From: Microvirga rosea
GTDB taxonomy: Bacteria; Pseudomonadota; Alphaproteobacteria; Rhizobiales; Beijerinckiaceae
DNA: 64,000 nt
Direction: 5' to 3'
Assembly (NCBI RefSeq): GCF_020595095.1
Contig: NZ_JAJDOP010000002.1
Location: forward strand, 620,001-684,000
Shown here piece by piece: positions 34,614-43,580 of the stretch (position 1 is its first letter; each line of letters starts with the position of its first letter). The translations under genes and the position numbers were made by a program. The notes under the pieces were generated by a model. That model was given only the letters and a program-made list of their open reading frames with translations, did no database searches and was not told the origin of the DNA.

Positions 34614-37010
34614 TCAAGGCAGCGCATAGGCGATGATCGAATCGCCCGCCTTCGTTCCGAGAGAACCGTGGCCGCCTGCCACCACCACGACGAACTGCCG
34701 CCCGCTTTTGGGAGACAAATACGTCATCGGGGTCGCCTGTCCGCCGGCCGGGAGGCGATCCTGCCAAAGCTGCCGCCCTGTCGCGACATCGTAGGCCCTC
34801 ACATAATAGTCCAGCGTCGAGGTGAGGAACGCCACTCCGCCTGCGGTCATGATCGGGCCTCCGAGGCTCGGCACCCCCATCTTGAAAGGCAACGGCAACG
34901 GCGAGGAATCCCGTACGGTTCCGTTCTTGCGCATCCAGGCGATCTGGCCATTTCTCAAGTTGAGGCCCGCCACATATCCCCACGGGGGAGCCTGGCACGG
35001 AAGGCCGATGGGCGACAGCAACGCATGAAGGTCCACGGCGAAAGGGGCGCCGTAATTCGGATTGACGCTGCCGGTTTCCTGCGAACCCTGAATATCCGAG
35101 CCGCCCGATGGCTCCTGCGGACTTTGCCGCGGCGCCTGCTCGCGCGGTACGAGCCGCGACACGAAGGCCATATAGCTCGGGTTGGCGAAGGCGATCTGAC
35201 GAACGGGATCCACCGCGATGCCGCCCCAATCGATCACGCCGAAATTCCCGGGATAGACCAGCGAGCCTTTCGTGGAAGGCGGCGTAAAGATGCCCTCATA
35301 CCGCAGCTGCCGGAACTGGATGCGGCACGCGAGCTGGTCGAACATCGTCGCGCCCCACATGTCGCGTTCGCGCAGAGGGTCGGACGGCGTGAATGACACG
35401 GAGGAGAAAGGTTGCGTGGGCGAAGTCCGGTCGCCTTCGGCGGCTCCCTGAGGCACCGGCTTTTCGTCGACGGGAAAAATCGGCTGTCCGTTGCGCCGGT
35501 CGAGGATGTAGATCCCGCCCTGTTTCGTCGGCGCGACGAGAGCCGGAACAGTCTCGCCGTTGCGCTTCAGATCGACGAGGCTCGGCTGCGAGCCGATATC
35601 CATGTCCCAAAGGTCATGGTGAACCGTCTGAAAGACCCAGCGAACCTTTCCGGTCGCGATGTCGAGCGCCAGGATGGAGCTCGAAAAGCGCTCCATGTTC
35701 TCGGTCCGCCGCCCGCCCCATTGATCGGGCGTGGCATTGCCCATGGGCAGGTAGACCATCCCGAGTGCTTCATCGGCGCTGGAAACGCTCCAGCTGTTGG
35801 GGGAATTGTGCGTATAGGTTTGGCCGGGTCCGATGGGCTCCGTCTGTTCCGGCTTACCGGGATCCATGTTCCACACGAGCCGTCCCGTATAGATGTCATA
35901 ACCGCGAATGACCCCTGAAGGCTCGGTAGTGGATACGTTGTCGCTGACGTTGCCGGCAACGATCACGAGGTTCTTCGTGACCACGGGCGGCGATGTCGAA
36001 TAGTAGAATCCCGGCTGCAGGTCGGGCATGCCGGTCCATAGATCGACATGCCCGTTGTCGCCGAAGCTTGGGCACGGCTGTCCATTCTCCGCATTCAGCG
36101 CAATGAGACGGGCATCAGCGGTGGGGAGAAGAATACGGCGCGGACACTCTCCGTTGGGAGGCGGATTGTCAGGGGATGCCGCGTGATAGGCAACGCCGCG
36201 ACAGGTGAGATGCTGAAGCCCCTCCGATTGGCGAATTTTCGGATCGTACCGCCAGCGCTCCTGTCCCGTTTCCGCATCGAGAGCGATCGCAAAATCGTGT
36301 GGCGTACAAAGATAAAGCGTATCGCCGACCTTCAGGGGCGTGACCTCGTAGGTGGTCTCCTGAGGATCCTTGGGGCCCCGAATATCTCCCGTGCGGTAAG
36401 TCCAAGCCACCTTGAGGTTCTGCACATTGCCGGGTGTGATCGTGGCAAGGGGTGAATAGCGGTCGCCATAGGAAGAACGGCCCCAAGCGTGCCAATCCCC
36501 GTCGGGAACGCCAGCGTAGTCACGCTGCGTGGCCGCGGCCTGATCCATCGGCAGCGTTCCCTCGGTGGTATGATAATCCGAGAACAAGGCCACCAGCCCC
36601 ACGACCGCCGCGATGGCCAAGGCGCCGACCAGCGGCAGGGCTACAGAACGCCATGGGCGCGCCTGGGCGGCGTCAGCCAAGGGACGCACGACCCAGGGCA
36701 GGAGCAGCACCAAGCCAATGATGAACACCACGTCGCCGCGGGGAGCAAGCTGCCACCAGTCGAAGCCGATCTCCGCGACGGCCCACGCCAAAGTGCCGAG
36801 CACGAAGAGCGCATAGAGCCATAGCGCTTCACGACGCCTCAGGATGAGCAGAAAACCCGTGGCAAGGAACGCCACTCCCGCCGCCACGTAGTACCAGGAG
36901 CCGCCAAGGCTCACGAGCCAACCGCCAGCACCCAGAACGGCCAGGCCGAGCAGAACGAGACCGCCGCCGACGATCCGGGGAAACAAGGCCGTTCGTTCCA
37001 CTGCGGGCAT
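34614..37010 (-). CDS. gcd: membrane-bound PQQ-dependent glucose dehydrogenase
   Basis: The 798-aa protein has five N-terminal membrane segments (about residues 10-145) and a periplasmic eight-bladed PQQ propeller from about residue 170. Its blades show GDWHAWGRSSYGDRYSPLAT, GDTLYLCTPHDFAIALDAET and FQTVHHDLWDMDIGSQPSLV. This is the mGDH (Gcd) type, not the soluble or methanol-dehydrogenase type, as shown by the membrane anchor. It oxidises glucose and other aldoses to lactones in the periplasm and passes electrons to ubiquinone. PQQ must be supplied by genes outside the window. It stands alone. Confidence 0.93.
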   Translation of the reverse strand: MPAVERTALFPRIVGGGLVLLGLAVLGAGGWLVSLGGSWYYVAAGVAFLATGFLLILRRREALWLYALFVLGTLAWAVAEIGFDWWQLAPRGDVVFIIGLVLLLPWVVRPLADAAQARPWRSVALPLVGALAIAAVVGLVALFSDYHTTEGTLPMDQAAATQRDYAGVPDGDWHAWGRSSYGDRYSPLATITPGNVQNLKVAWTYRTGDIRGPKDPQETTYEVTPLKVGDTLYLCTPHDFAIALDAETGQERWRYDPKIRQSEGLQHLTCRGVAYHAASPDNPPPNGECPRRILLPTADARLIALNAENGQPCPSFGDNGHVDLWTGMPDLQPGFYYSTSPPVVTKNLVIVAGNVSDNVSTTEPSGVIRGYDIYTGRLVWNMDPGKPEQTEPIGPGQTYTHNSPNSWSVSSADEALGMVYLPMGNATPDQWGGRRTENMERFSSSILALDIATGKVRWVFQTVHHDLWDMDIGSQPSLVDLKRNGETVPALVAPTKQGGIYILDRRNGQPIFPVDEKPVPQGAAEGDRTSPTQPFSSVSFTPSDPLRERDMWGATMFDQLACRIQFRQLRYEGIFTPPSTKGSLVYPGNFGVIDWGGIAVDPVRQIAFANPSYMAFVSRLVPREQAPRQSPQEPSGGSDIQGSQETGSVNPNYGAPFAVDLHALLSPIGLPCQAPPWGYVAGLNLRNGQIAWMRKNGTVRDSSPLPLPFKMGVPSLGGPIMTAGGVAFLTSTLDYYVRAYDVATGRQLWQDRLPAGGQATPMTYLSPKSGRQFVVVVAGGHGSLGTKAGDSIIAYALP

Positions 37011-37105
37011 GGCGGATCTCCGGGGCTGCGGAAACGGCAGACAACGCTTAAGGCAAGAGAAGAGTTTCCTTTCCCGATCGCGGCATCGACGCGGATTCCG
37101 TCGAC

Positions 37106-38182
37106 TCAGACAGCACGGACTTCGTGCAAGCGCCTCGACACCGCTGCATTCGGGCGCGTTCTCGCACGAGCCGCAACGCCATCCACCGCCTGAATGACCG
37201 CGTCCGGATTCATGTGATGAATCATATGGCCAAGGCCAGGCAGCGCCATGAAGACGCTGTTCGGCAGATCATTCTGGAGCCGCTCGGATTGCCGGTGCGT
37301 GTCGATGATCTCGTCGTCTCCTCCGGCCAGAATGACGGTCGGAACGGTGATCTCCGGATAGTAGCGCTGCAATTCCATTGCGGCAGGAATCATGAGCGCG
37401 GTGTCTTCAGATGCGGCGCGCAGGTGGAGAGGACGCAGGATGAGAGCTTTTGGAAACAACTCATCGAAGCGTTGGGGGATAGGCGCAGGAGCAAAGATCT
37501 TTCGCAGGAGTTTCGGCAGGATCAGCTGGGTCACGATAGGCGAAACCGTATGCCGCATGAGATCACCGATCCCAGGAATGGCCGGTGGCGAAAAAAGAAC
37601 CACGTCGGCGCGGGCGGTCGGATAATAGTACCCGGACAGCAGGACGAGGCCTCTTACCAGCGCAGGCGTTTCAAGCGCCATGGCAAGTGCGATCAACGTC
37701 CCCCAGGAATGCCCGAGAACCGTTGCGTTCTTGACGTTAAGAAGCCTCAAGGCCTCGGCAAAGAAACGTGCATAGGCCCGCGGTGTCCACAGGCGGCGCG
37801 GCCGTGAGCTGTAACCGAAGCCGGGACGGTCGAACACGATGACGCGATGATCCTTGGCAAGGCGATTGACGATTCCGCTCACCATAAAATCCTGGATGAG
37901 AGAGCCGTTGCCGTGAAGGAGCACAAGAGGATCGCCCTTCCCCCGCTCGATATAATGAAGGCGAACGCCATCGACATTCATGAAGCGGCCGACAGGAGGA
38001 TGCTCGCGCTCGGCATCGGCGGTCATTTTGCGGACGTAGAGAGATGCGCCGGCCAACGCCGCCGTTCCTCCGGCTAGAGCCGGGACAAGCCATGAAGGGC
38101 CTGGCTTTCCGCGCCGAGCTGAGCCTTGGCGCGAGCCTGTTACGGCCCGGCGGTTTTTCTTCTTCCCGATTCGATTGCGCAT
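37106..38182 (-). CDS. alpha/beta hydrolase with N-terminal membrane anchor
   Basis: The 358-aa protein has a basic N-terminus and one hydrophobic segment (about residues 31-50) before an alpha/beta-hydrolase domain. It shows LVLLHGNGSLIQDF for the oxyanion region, the nucleophile elbow VLGHSWGTLIALAM (Ser159), an acid in ILAGGDDEIID and His in PGLGHMIHHM. The anchor suggests the catalytic domain faces the periplasm. The nearest general relatives are epoxide hydrolase/haloalkane dehalogenase-like or lipase-like enzymes. The substrate is unknown. Confidence 0.85.
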   Translation of the reverse strand: MRNRIGKKKNRRAVTGSRQGSARRGKPGPSWLVPALAGGTAALAGASLYVRKMTADAEREHPPVGRFMNVDGVRLHYIERGKGDPLVLLHGNGSLIQDFMVSGIVNRLAKDHRVIVFDRPGFGYSSRPRRLWTPRAYARFFAEALRLLNVKNATVLGHSWGTLIALAMALETPALVRGLVLLSGYYYPTARADVVLFSPPAIPGIGDLMRHTVSPIVTQLILPKLLRKIFAPAPIPQRFDELFPKALILRPLHLRAASEDTALMIPAAMELQRYYPEITVPTVILAGGDDEIIDTHRQSERLQNDLPNSVFMALPGLGHMIHHMNPDAVIQAVDGVAARARTRPNAAVSRRLHEVRAV

Positions 38183-38276
38183 AGGAGATCTCCCTGGTCA
38201 CAGGGAACGAACGCACCATGAGCGGAGAGGTTGCTGCGGCGCAACAGCCAAGGAACGACGCACTGCCTCAGAACAG

Positions 38277-38522
38277 TCAAGGTCCCTGAACGCTCGCCCA
38301 AATCTGCTCAAGCATGTCCGGATCGAGCACGCGACCCGAAGCCGTGAGCACATAGGGGTCCTTGCCGGGAGGTGGCTCTGCCGTCATGGCCCAATGCAAC
38401 GCTTCACGCAGGGAATCGAACTTCTCTGCGTGATTCCAGTCGATCTGCCCGCTTTCGAGGTGAACACCGGCACGTTCGAATGCAACCGAGGCTCGCGCCT
38501 CAAGCTCCTCCTTCGTCACCAT
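38277..38522 (-). CDS. small acidic hypothetical protein
   Basis: The 81-aa protein starts at the ATG at 38522 with a perfect GGAGG 8 nt upstream. The chain is helical and acidic (MVTKEELEARASVAFERAGV), with a central KFDSLREALHWAMTAEPPPG segment and a C-terminal PDMLEQIWASVQG. No domain is recognised, but the strong start signal and even composition support a real gene. It lies 65 bp upstream of the helicase stop on the same strand and far from its start. Confidence 0.65.
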   Translation of the reverse strand: MVTKEELEARASVAFERAGVHLESGQIDWNHAEKFDSLREALHWAMTAEPPPGKDPYVLTASGRVLDPDMLEQIWASVQGP

Positions 38523-38587
38523 GACAGGGTTCCTCCGTCGAGACGCCTGGATGCTCAACGAAGACACAGGAGGGCTCGTTCCGTCCC

Positions 38588-40393
38588 TCAGCCGCGCTTG
38601 TCTTTTTTATGAGGCGGCCGCCGAGGCTTGTCCCCCCGCGGCGGAGGCTTGTCGCGGCCACCGGCATAAGCCTTTGGACCATGTCCCTTGAAGCCGGCTT
38701 TCTTCGGAGGGCCCTTGCGTCCCTCGCCATCACCTCCGCGCCCCCCTCCCGGTGCGTCGGACGGCTCGATGCGAATGTCCTCATCGTTCGCCTTGCGCAC
38801 GGCGGCGGCGAACTTCGACGCAATCGATTGGGCGATCTCGAACTTGGTTTCCTGATCAAAGATGCGGATCGTGCCGATTTCCTTCTTGGTCACATGGCCG
38901 AGACGGCAGATGATCGGCAGCAGCCAGCGAGGATCGGCATTGTTGCGGCGCCCGACGCTCATGCGGAACCACACCATGTCGGCTCCGCCGCCATAGGCTT
39001 CGCGGCCCTCTCGGGTTCGATTCGTGTCTCGCTCCTTGTCCCGGGCGCGCTTGTCGGGCCGCTCGCGCGGTCCACGCTCGGGACCTGAATCGAAAATCTC
39101 CTCCGGTTCCGGCAACCGGGCGCGAAGAACGCGCGCAAAGGCGGTCGCGATGTCTTTCGGAGAGCGTTCGGTAAGAAGCGCCTCCGCCATCGCGACATCC
39201 TCTTCGGAGACCTCCTCAGTGAAAGAAGGATCCTGAAGGACACGCTCCCGATCACGCTTGCGGATCTCATCGGCGGAGGGAGGACCAGCCCAGGTCACAT
39301 CGATACCCGCATCGTCGAGCAAGCGCTCGGCTTTACGGCGGCGGGTATAGGGCACCAGAATGACACAGACGCCTTTACGGCCGGCGCGCCCCGTGCGGCC
39401 GCTTCGATGAAGAAGCGTTTCAGGGTCGTTCGGCAAGTCGGCATGGATCACGAGGCCGAGGTCCGGCAGGTCGATCCCGCGCGCCGCGACGTCGGTCGCG
39501 ACGCAAACCCGGGCCCGTCCGTCCCGCAGAGCCTGAAGCGCATGGCTGCGCTCGCTCTGGGTCAGCTCGCCCGACAGGGAAACCGCCGAAAAGCCGCGCT
39601 CCACCAAGCTCGCATGAAGGTGCCTGACCGTCTCGCGGGTATGGCAGAACACCATCGCGCCCCGCATTTCGAAGAACCGCAGCACGTTGACGACCGCAAG
39701 CTCGGTCTCGTTGGGAGCAACACGCAGGGCCCGGTACTCGATATCCCCGTGCTGCTGGTTTTCCACCAGCGTATCGATCCGCAGGGCATCGCGCTGGTAG
39801 CGCCTTGCAAGCGTGGCGATGTTGCGCGGAATAGTGGCCGAGAACAGAAGCGTTCGGCGCTCTTCCGGCGTTGCGTCGAGAATGAACTCGAGGTCCTCGC
39901 GGAAACCGAGGTCCAACATCTCGTCCGCTTCGTCCAGGACGACCGCCTGCATGTGTGACGTATCGAGACGCCCGCGCTCCAAGTGGTCGCGCAGGCGGCC
40001 CGGCGTACCGACGACGATATGGCACCCGTCCGCCAGCGCACGCTGCTCGCGCCGCACGTCCATTCCGCCGACGCAGGACGCGACCCGCGCGCCGGCAGGC
40101 CCATAGAGCCAAATCAACTCGCGATGGACTTGAAGGGCCAGCTCGCGAGTCGGGGCAATGATCAGAGCCAGCGGCTCCGCGGGCGGACCGAACCGTTCCG
40201 CCTCTCCCAGCAACGTACTCGCCAGCGCCAAGCCATAAGCAACGGTCTTGCCAGACCCGGTCTGAGCTGAGACCAGAAGGTCCCGTCCATCCGCCTCCGA
40301 CTGGAGGACGGCAGCCTGAACGGGGGTCGGTTCGCTATAGCCGCGATCGGCCAGGGCACGTTCGAGGCTGGGATTGGTTTTCGGAAATGGCAT
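38588..40393 (-). CDS. DEAD-box ATP-dependent RNA helicase with DbpA-type RNA-binding domain
   Basis: The 601-aa protein has the full helicase set: Q motif region (YSEPTPVQAAVL), Walker A AQTGSGKT, PTRELA, VLDEADEMLD, SAT, and the second RecA domain with ARGIDLP and HRSGRTGRAG. A DbpA-like RNA-binding domain follows at about 455-530 (VWFRMSVGRRNNADPRWLLP), then a Gly/Lys/Arg-rich tail. Such enzymes act in ribosome assembly and mRNA remodelling, mostly in the cold. The ATG at 40393 is preferred over a GTG at 40399. A hairpin separates its Shine-Dalgarno sequence from the start. Confidence 0.9.
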   Translation of the reverse strand: MPFPKTNPSLERALADRGYSEPTPVQAAVLQSEADGRDLLVSAQTGSGKTVAYGLALASTLLGEAERFGPPAEPLALIIAPTRELALQVHRELIWLYGPAGARVASCVGGMDVRREQRALADGCHIVVGTPGRLRDHLERGRLDTSHMQAVVLDEADEMLDLGFREDLEFILDATPEERRTLLFSATIPRNIATLARRYQRDALRIDTLVENQQHGDIEYRALRVAPNETELAVVNVLRFFEMRGAMVFCHTRETVRHLHASLVERGFSAVSLSGELTQSERSHALQALRDGRARVCVATDVAARGIDLPDLGLVIHADLPNDPETLLHRSGRTGRAGRKGVCVILVPYTRRRKAERLLDDAGIDVTWAGPPSADEIRKRDRERVLQDPSFTEEVSEEDVAMAEALLTERSPKDIATAFARVLRARLPEPEEIFDSGPERGPRERPDKRARDKERDTNRTREGREAYGGGADMVWFRMSVGRRNNADPRWLLPIICRLGHVTKKEIGTIRIFDQETKFEIAQSIASKFAAAVRKANDEDIRIEPSDAPGGGRGGDGEGRKGPPKKAGFKGHGPKAYAGGRDKPPPRGDKPRRPPHKKDKRG

Positions 40394-40420
40394 GGACACG
40401 CGGCTCAGAGCCGCTCCTTT
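40394..40420 (-). promoter_or_regulatory. helicase translation-initiation region with a hairpin between the Shine-Dalgarno sequence and the ATG
   Basis: On the minus strand AAAGGA (40420-40415) is followed directly by GCGGCT-CTG-AGCCGC (40414-40400) and then GTGTCC-ATG. The linear spacer is 21 nt, too long for initiation, but folding the 15-nt hairpin shortens it to about 6 nt. This decides for the ATG at 40393 and suggests structure-dependent translation. Confidence 0.6.
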
Positions 40421-40458
40421 TGCAGAAAGAGATGGGCTAACGAGAAACGAAACGGGGA

Positions 40459-40785
40459 TCAGGCGTCGTCCTGATCGTCCATGTCGTCCACGGCAACAAG
40501 GAACATCACGTCGATGCCGGTCTCGTCATCGCCCTCATCTTCATCTTCGTCCTCGTTGCTCCATTCCTCGTCATCCTCGGCCATGGCGTCTTCGAAGGCC
40601 TCGATTTCTTCCTCGGATGCGGCACGAACGTTGAAAGACGCTGCCCCGTCCCAGAGAGGCTGTCCGTCGCTCGTGAAGGACCGGAGGTCCTCCTGGAATT
40701 CCTCGCTCGTGAAGAGTTCCTTGGCCTGACCCTCATCGGCATTCGTAATGGCGACCGCCTTGCCGGCGATTTCAAGAGTAAACAT
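40459..40785 (-). CDS. very acidic small cytosolic protein
   Basis: The 108-aa product has an ordered first part (MFTLEIAGKAVAITNADEGQ, then a DLRSFTSDGQPLWDGAASFN segment) and a second half dominated by Asp/Glu (around residues 60-90), ending VMFLVAVDDMDD. It looks like a conserved alphaproteobacterial hypothetical protein with a beta-rich core. It lies directly upstream of the helicase, same strand, 65 bp from the helicase start; cotranscription is possible. The function is unknown. Confidence 0.65.
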   Translation of the reverse strand: MFTLEIAGKAVAITNADEGQAKELFTSEEFQEDLRSFTSDGQPLWDGAASFNVRAASEEEIEAFEDAMAEDDEEWSNEDEDEDEGDDETGIDVMFLVAVDDMDDQDDA

Positions 40786-41008
40786 GCGATATCCTTCTCA
40801 AGGTGGGAAGCAGCTCCAAGGCATCAACGCAGATGCCCGCCATTCCGGTCAATGATTGCCAACTTTTGCAGCGAGCTAGGGCTTTCCTTACAGGCTGAGG
40901 CTCTCTCTGAACAGGTCACCTTACGGTAATTCCGGACAAACCACCGCAGGACAAGTATTTTGATATGCTATACCATAATAGGGATGGAGCGATTTGAGGA
41001 GCCGGATG

Positions 41009-42919
41009 ATGGCGAGCGAGCAGATCTTCACGTGGGAAGGGATCAGCCTGCCCTCCTACTGGGGTGGGAACTGGGGCACCACGACGGCGGATGTCGCCTT
41101 CGACCGGATCAAGGACACCGGCGCCAACTCGGTCGCGATCATCCCGTCGTTCTTCATGCCGGACAAGACCAGCAACACCATGGGCCTGGCGGACGTCCCG
41201 AACTTCAAGAGCGAGACCTTCGCCCAGACGAAGGCGGCCATGGCCGATGTCACATCGCGCGGCATGCAGGTGATGCTCAAGCCGCACGTCGAGTCGATGG
41301 ATTACACATGGCGCGCGGAAATCGCGCCGACCGACCCGAACCTCTGGTTCCAGAACTACAAAGGGATGATTCTCCAGTACGCCCAGCTGGCCGAGGAAAC
41401 CGGCGCGCCGATGCTGTGCATCGGCACCGAACTCAAGAGCATGAGCGGTGCCGCCTACCGCGACAAATGGGTCGATCTGATCAACGCCGTTCGCAGCGTC
41501 TACCATGGCCTCGTCACCTATGCGTCGACCTATGACGAGGTGAAAACCGTCAGCTTCTGGGACAAGGTGGACTATATCGGCATAGACGGCTACGTGCCGC
41601 TGACGTTGGTCAACAACCCGACGGTCGACGATCTCGTCCGTGGCTGGACCGAGCCTTCGAGCAATTCCTACGTGCACGATCTTTACGGCGGCAAGTCCGT
41701 GGTGGATTTCTATCGTGGCGTTTCGGAGCAGTACGGCAAGAAGATCATCTTCACGGAAATCGGCTATCGCAGCCTTGATGGAACCGCCAAGGATCCCGGC
41801 CGCTGGGCCGATGGCGGAACCGTCGATGAACAAGAGCAGAGGGACGCTTACGATGCTCTTTTCAAAGTGATGGAAAACCATGGGGGACAATGGCTCGATG
41901 GCGCCTTCCTGTGGAGCTACCACCCGTTTGAGGATCCGGTGGCGCACGGCGTCCAGAAGACCGACTTCACCCCGCAGAACAAACCCGCCAATGCGGTTCT
42001 GACCGCAGGATATTCGAGCCCCGCGCATGTGACGGGCCTGACGCGGAACGGAACGGCACTGGCCGAGAAACTCGATGGCGGCTATCACAACGACGTTCTG
42101 AACGGAGCCGGAGGGAGCGACTCCCTTTGGGGTGGCGCCGGAGACGACCGCCTGACCGGCGGGAGCGGCGACGACACGCTGGAAGGCGGCAGCGGGATCA
42201 ACGTCGCGGTGTTCTCCGGAACCAAAGCCCAATACATCATGGTCAAAAACGCGGATGGCAGCTTCACCGTCACCGACACCCGCTCGGGGCAGGACGGCAG
42301 CGATCATCTCAAAAGCATCCAGATCGCCCAGTTCAGCGACCAGACGCTGGACCTTGGCACATTCGGCACCACCCCGCCGCCGTCGGGCGGCACCCCGACC
42401 CCTCCTCCTTCCAACGGCGATGCCTCACCCGCGGTGCTGCGCGGAACCGCCCGCAACGACGTGCTGACGGGCCAGGACCGTGCCGAGCTGATCTTCGGCT
42501 TGGCGGGCAACGACACGCTGCGCAGCCGTGGCGGCGACGACAAGCTGTGGGGTGGCCTGGGCAACGACAAGCTTTCTGGCGGCGCGGGCAAGGACGTGTT
42601 CGTGTTCAACACCAAGCTGAACAAGAAGACCAACCTCGACAAGATCGCCGACTTCAACGTCAAGGACGACACGATCTGGCTCGACAACGCCATCTTCAAG
42701 AAGCTCGGCAAGGGCACTGAACTGAAGCCGGGCAAGCTCAACAAGGCGTTCTTCACCATCGGCGACCACGCCAAGGACAAGAACGACTATCTGATCTACG
42801 ACAACAAGAAGGGCGTGCTCTTCTATGACGCCGACGGCTCGGGCAAGGGCAAGGCGATGGAAATCGCCACGCTGTCCAAGAAGCTCAAGATGACCGTCGA
42901 CGACTTCAAAATCATCTGA
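41009..42919 (+). CDS. RTX-linked glycoside hydrolase, GH113-like (beta-mannanase type)
   Basis: The 636-aa protein (ATG at 41009, GAGGAG upstream) joins a TIM-barrel glycosidase (about 5-320) to calcium-binding repeats. The barrel matches GH113: MQVMLKPHVESMDYTWRAEI, acid/base Glu141 in CIGTELKSM, KVDYIGIDGYVPLT, nucleophile Glu250 in IIFTEIGYRS, and AFLWSYHPFEDP. Two RTX blocks follow (about 355-400 and 480-530), separated by a Thr/Pro/Gly-rich linker. The chain ends with the module from DVFVF to DFKII shared with the other two RTX proteins. There is no signal peptide, so type I secretion is expected. Mannan as substrate is a family inference. Confidence 0.85.
   Translation: MASEQIFTWEGISLPSYWGGNWGTTTADVAFDRIKDTGANSVAIIPSFFMPDKTSNTMGLADVPNFKSETFAQTKAAMADVTSRGMQVMLKPHVESMDYTWRAEIAPTDPNLWFQNYKGMILQYAQLAEETGAPMLCIGTELKSMSGAAYRDKWVDLINAVRSVYHGLVTYASTYDEVKTVSFWDKVDYIGIDGYVPLTLVNNPTVDDLVRGWTEPSSNSYVHDLYGGKSVVDFYRGVSEQYGKKIIFTEIGYRSLDGTAKDPGRWADGGTVDEQEQRDAYDALFKVMENHGGQWLDGAFLWSYHPFEDPVAHGVQKTDFTPQNKPANAVLTAGYSSPAHVTGLTRNGTALAEKLDGGYHNDVLNGAGGSDSLWGGAGDDRLTGGSGDDTLEGGSGINVAVFSGTKAQYIMVKNADGSFTVTDTRSGQDGSDHLKSIQIAQFSDQTLDLGTFGTTPPPSGGTPTPPPSNGDASPAVLRGTARNDVLTGQDRAELIFGLAGNDTLRSRGGDDKLWGGLGNDKLSGGAGKDVFVFNTKLNKKTNLDKIADFNVKDDTIWLDNAIFKKLGKGTELKPGKLNKAFFTIGDHAKDKNDYLIYDNKKGVLFYDADGSGKGKAMEIATLSKKLKMTVDDFKII
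42620..42657. repeat. 38-bp perfect repeat within the RTX C-terminal module, copy 1
   Basis: These 38 bases are identical to 63949-63986 in the third RTX gene. Flanking codons differ mostly at third positions, so the exact match suggests strong constraint or gene conversion. Confidence 0.7.
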
Positions 42920-42969
42920 GAAGGCCTGACCGTGGAAACCGAAAAGCATGCTTTGCCATGGCCAAGCTT

Positions 42970-42987
42970 TCACGAGGAGGCCCTCGT
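42970..42987 (+). terminator. short hairpin after the GH113-RTX gene
   Basis: CACGAGG (42970-42976) pairs with CCTCGTG (42981-42987) around a 4-nt loop, 50 nt after the stop codon. It lacks a T-tract. Confidence 0.4.
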
Positions 42988-43113
42988 GCCTCATCACCAA
43001 GCTCTCCATCACCAACGATGACGCTACGAAATGAAGATCCTGTCGCGCCGAATCCGCGAGAGTCCTTTGATTAATCCGGCAATCATGCGACACTTTTCGA
43101 AGCAGCTTTTTTA

Positions 43114-43464
43114 ATGTTCAGACGATTTGCCATAACGAGAGTTTTTTCAATGCCGGGATGCCGCCGTGCCTTTGTGGGAAGAATTGCCGGTCTGGGCATC
43201 GCGGCGGTGCTTTTAAGCCCTGCAGTGGGTCAGGAAAGCTCAGGCACCCCGTCCAATCCCCTGTTTCTGACCGTCAAGCCATCCGGGTACGAGGCCGATA
43301 CGGAGGCGCAAGCCCGGCAGGAGCGTCTGCTGAAGCGGATGGAGCAGGCCGATTACTCCGTTCGGTCCATATGCGTGAATTGCGGCGATGCCTGGAAACA
43401 CCAAACCTACGCCCCCTTCAATCCCCTTCAATCCCTTCAGGCGCCCCATCCGACAGATGACTGA
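43114..43464 (+). CDS. small exported hypothetical protein
   Basis: The 116-aa product has a basic N-terminus and a hydrophobic stretch ([20 protein letters not shown]) that fits a signal peptide. The mature part contains [20 protein letters not shown] and a Cys pair in [15 protein letters not shown]. The start may instead be the ATG at 43150 (GAGAG upstream), which gives a more normal signal peptide. The family is unknown. The promoter of the guanidine exporter unit begins 16 bp after its stop. Confidence 0.55.
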   Translation: MFRRFAITRVFSMPGCRRAFVGRIAGLGIAAVLLSPAVGQESSGTPSNPLFLTVKPSGYEADTEAQARQERLLKRMEQADYSVRSICVNCGDAWKHQTYAPFNPLQSLQAPHPTDD

Positions 43465-43479
43465 TCAGCCAAACTTGGC

Positions 43480-43507
43480 TTGAACACCGCCAAAGGATGC
43501 GTATATC
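43480..43507 (+). promoter_or_regulatory. predicted promoter of the guanidinium exporter gene
   Basis: TTGAAC (43480-43485) and TATATC (43502-43507) are spaced by 16 bp. Transcription would begin near 43513-43515, exactly at the foot of the first riboswitch hairpin, which supports both assignments. Confidence 0.6.
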
Positions 43508-43513
43508 GGGGCA

Positions 43514-43562
43514 GTGGGGACGACCCCGCCTCATCCAGCACCCCGGTAGGGACGGCCCTGCC
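43514..43562 (+). ncRNA. guanidine-II (mini-ykkC) riboswitch
   Basis: Two hairpins with ACGR tetraloops lie in tandem. P1 is GGGG (43516-43519), loop ACGA (43520-43523), CCCC (43524-43527). P2 is a 7-bp stem GGTAGGG (43545-43551), loop ACGG (43552-43555), CCCTGCC (43556-43562). Two G/C-rich stems with ACGR loops joined by a short linker define the guanidine-II class, whose loops each bind guanidinium. The Shine-Dalgarno sequence GGAGG (43569-43573) follows at once, so ligand binding likely exposes it for translation. The downstream gene is an SMR guanidinium exporter, the class's standard target. Confidence 0.9.
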
Positions 43563-43580
43563 ATCGACGGAGGTCCTGTC

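Noticed and set aside
38588..39300. Lys/Gly/Arg-rich tail of the helicase as a separate small gene
   Set aside because: It is continuous in frame with the helicase and the DbpA-like RNA-binding domain; basic tails are normal in this family.
40916..42307. A 463-codon minus-strand frame antisense to the GH113-RTX gene
   Set aside because: The plus strand carries clear glycosidase and RTX motifs; the antisense chain shows no domain.
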